DNA of 7,269 bases. Source: Clostridia bacterium (GTDB lineage: Bacteria > Bacillota > Clostridia > Saccharofermentanales > UBA5734). The notes beneath the pieces were generated by a model. That model had not been told where the DNA came from. It ran no database searches and was given only the letters and a program-made list of their open reading frames with translations. The stretch spans positions 1-7,269 of the forward strand of contig JAGOFF010000115.1 of the NCBI GenBank assembly GCA_017997315.1, written 5' to 3'. Of the stretch, positions 5,751 through 7,269 are shown one piece after another (within the stretch, counting starts at the first letter, position 1; every line of letters starts with the position of its first letter). The position numbers and the translations under genes are program-made.

Positions 5751-6758
5751 ATGAAAGCTTTGATCATCGGCGGAACGGGTACCATCAGTACCGCGGTCGT
5801 CGCGGACGCCGCCGCCGCCGGTTGGGAACTGTGGGTGCTGAACCGGGGACGCCGCGACGCCGAACTCCCGGAGGGGGTCCACCCGGTCACGGCGGACATC
5901 GCGGACGAGGACGGCGTGCGTGAAGCGCTCGAAGGCCTGATGTTCGACACGGTCGCGGATTTCATCGGTTTCACGGGTGCGCATGCGGAACGGGCGGTTC
6001 GGCTTTTCACGGACCGGACCGCGCAGTATATCTATATCAGCTCGGCTTCCGTCTACCAGAAACCGCTGGGGGACTACCTGGTGCGCGAGAGCACCCCGCT
6101 GTCCAATCCGCTGTGGGCGTACTCGCAGGGCAAGATCGACAGCGAGAACCGGCTGATGGACGCCTATCGCCGCGACGGGTTCCCGGTGACCATCGTCCGG
6201 CCCAGCCACACCTACGGCAAACGGGCGATCCCGATGGGTTTCAACGGAACACACGGGAGTTGGCAGGTGATCGAGCGGATGATGCAGGGCAAGCCGGTCG
6301 TCGTCCACGGCGACGGCAGTTCACTGTGGACCATGACCTGGAACGAGGACTTCGCGCGCGGTTTCACCGGACTGATGGGAAACGCCCGGGCGATCGGGGA
6401 AGCCGTACACATCACATCGGACGAGTCTCTGACGTGGAACCGGATCTATGAGATCGTTGCCGGCGCACTCGGCGTCCAGCCGTACCTGTACCACATCGCG
6501 TCGGATTTCATCGCGGCGTTCGATCCGGCCGCTACCGGTTCGCTGACCGGCGACAAGGCGGTCAGTGTGGTGTTCGACAACTCCAAGATCAAGCGTCTTG
6601 TACCCGGATTCACCTGCCCTGTCCGGTTTGACCAGGGGGTCCGGCGCTGTCTCGACCATATTCTGTCGCACCCGGAATGCCGGACGCCCGACCCGGCGTT
6701 CGACCGGCTGTGCGACCGCATGATCGCCGCGCTGGAGCGGGCGAAAGAAGAAGCGTAG
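5751..6758 (+). CDS. SDR-family NAD(P)-dependent epimerase/dehydratase-like protein
   Basis: A 335-residue cytoplasmic protein of the extended/atypical short-chain dehydrogenase group, probably acting on a sugar or nucleotide-sugar; the substrate is unknown. The N-terminal Rossmann motif is GGTGTIS (7-13), with serine where classical members have the third glycine, as in many atypical SDRs. D49 in the TADIAD stretch lies where nucleotide-binding residues occur. ISSASVY (96-102) supplies the catalytic serine region, and Y124 with K128 form the YxxxK pair (YSQGK). RPSHTYG (150-156), VVHGDGSSLWTMTW (184-197) and HITSDESLTWN (220-230) are conserved stretches of a Bacillota epimerase-like group, recalled and not searched. 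The start is secure: GGAGGGG at 5739-5745 lies 5 nt before the ATG. It is divergent from the polyol dehydrogenase and shares its control region, suggesting a joint carbohydrate role. The C-terminal 40 residues are charged and helical-looking. Confidence 0.88.
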   Translation: MKALIIGGTGTISTAVVADAAAAGWELWVLNRGRRDAELPEGVHPVTADIADEDGVREALEGLMFDTVADFIGFTGAHAERAVRLFTDRTAQYIYISSASVYQKPLGDYLVRESTPLSNPLWAYSQGKIDSENRLMDAYRRDGFPVTIVRPSHTYGKRAIPMGFNGTHGSWQVIERMMQGKPVVVHGDGSSLWTMTWNEDFARGFTGLMGNARAIGEAVHITSDESLTWNRIYEIVAGALGVQPYLYHIASDFIAAFDPAATGSLTGDKAVSVVFDNSKIKRLVPGFTCPVRFDQGVRRCLDHILSHPECRTPDPAFDRLCDRMIAALERAKEEA

Positions 6759-6837
6759 CCGGTCCTTCCATCCGGGATCCAGAGGCGCGCTTCCGGTTCC
6801 GTCCGGTCCGGGTGCTTCCTTTTTCCAGGAGGTTCCC

Positions 6838-7269
6838 ATGGATGGTACGGGCCGTTCCCAGGGCCGAATCGCGGAATTCCAATCCGGTGACGGACTGCCG
6901 GGCCATGAGGCGACATGCCTGCTGTGTCCCCACGGCTGCCGGCTGCGTGACGGCTGGTCCGGGCTGTGCCGGGTCCGCAGGAACGAGGGCGGCCTGATCC
7001 GCCCGGTGCAATACGGACGTGTCGCGGCGGTTGCGCTGGATCCGGTGGAGAAGAAGCCGCTCCGCCACTTCATGCCCGGTACATGGACGTTTTCCGTCGG
7101 TTTTTACGGATGCAACCTCCGCTGCCCGTACTGCCAGAACTTTTCGCTGTCCATGGCGGATCTCCAGCGCGAAGCCCGGACGGACGAGGCACGTCTGGCC
7201 TCCGCACGGCCGATGGACTCGTCCGAAATCGTCGCCGGTGCGCTGCGGAGCGGCGCGCCGAGCATATCC
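6838..7269 (+). CDS. amrS: AmmeMemoRadiSam system radical SAM enzyme, N-terminal 144 residues (continues beyond the window)
   Basis: The reading frame runs open from ATG 6838 to the window end. A cysteine-rich N-terminal motif CLLCPHGCRLRDG (27-39) with a further cysteine in SGLCRVRRN is followed by LDPVEKKPLRHFMPG (68-82), both hallmarks of this family. The radical SAM motif is GCNLRCPYCQN, with cysteines C92, C96 and C99 in the CxxxCxxC arrangement that binds the 4Fe-4S cluster. The last residues, SIS, match the beginning of the family's conserved SIAYTYNEP segment. Family members are usually associated with AMMECR1- and MEMO1-domain proteins; the reaction is not established to my knowledge. 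AGGAGG at 6827-6832 with a 5-nt spacer fixes the start. It lies 79 nt after the SDR gene on the same strand with no convincing terminator between, so co-transcription is possible. A pyruvate formate-lyase activase-like enzyme is the main alternative. Confidence 0.9.
   Translation, partial: MDGTGRSQGRIAEFQSGDGLPGHEATCLLCPHGCRLRDGWSGLCRVRRNEGGLIRPVQYGRVAAVALDPVEKKPLRHFMPGTWTFSVGFYGCNLRCPYCQNFSLSMADLQREARTDEARLASARPMDSSEIVAGALRSGAPSIS

Noticed and set aside
5688..6308. A 206-codon minus-strand open frame opposite the SDR gene
   Set aside because: It overlaps both predicted promoters and an SDR gene with an excellent ribosome binding site; its composition is His/Arg/Asp-rich shadow sequence.
6759..6837. 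Possible terminator between the SDR gene and amrS, suggested by TTTTT at 6820-6824
   Set aside because: No convincing GC-rich stem sits directly before the T run, and an amrS ribosome binding site follows it at once.

Overview
The window is a GC-rich bacterial chromosome segment (roughly 60% G+C by eye) with dense, ordinary coding. A WalR/WalK-type two-component pair followed by murA, a WalJ-type metallohydrolase and the apparent start of rlmH points to a Bacillota (Firmicutes) genome. No walH or walI is present, and the G+C content together with an AmmeMemoRadiSam radical SAM gene makes an uncultured GC-rich Clostridia member my best guess. That placement is inference.

Layout: from about 5625 down to 1 everything is on the minus strand and closely spaced. 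In transcription order it holds a zinc-dependent polyol dehydrogenase (5625-4582), walR (4547-3825), walK (3796-2198), murA (2155-887), walJ (837-40) and the first codons of a probable rlmH (34-1). Gaps between stop and next start are 34, 28, 42, 49 and 5 nt, so one polycistronic transcript is plausible. Stem-loops sit exactly on the stop codons of walK and murA and could tune downstream expression. A short AT-rich divergent control region (about 5626-5750) separates this block from two plus-strand genes: an SDR-family NAD(P)-dependent epimerase/dehydratase-like protein (5751-6758) and the N-terminal part of an AmmeMemoRadiSam radical SAM enzyme (6838 to the window end).

How it fits together: WalK/WalR is the envelope-homeostasis regulatory system of low-GC Gram-positives and their relatives. 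MurA commits UDP-GlcNAc to peptidoglycan synthesis, WalJ is the system's usual metallohydrolase companion, and RlmH is a ribosome-modifying methyltransferase often found next to it. The polyol dehydrogenase and the divergent SDR protein look like carbohydrate metabolism genes sharing a control region. The dehydrogenase at the head of the wal block is the main contextual oddity.

I found no CRISPR array, mobile element, tRNA, rRNA or convincing Rho-independent terminator. No clearly new multigene system is visible. The candidates closest to undescribed biology are the tailed WalK without a visible HAMP domain, the stop-codon hairpins and the poorly understood AmmeMemoRadiSam protein.
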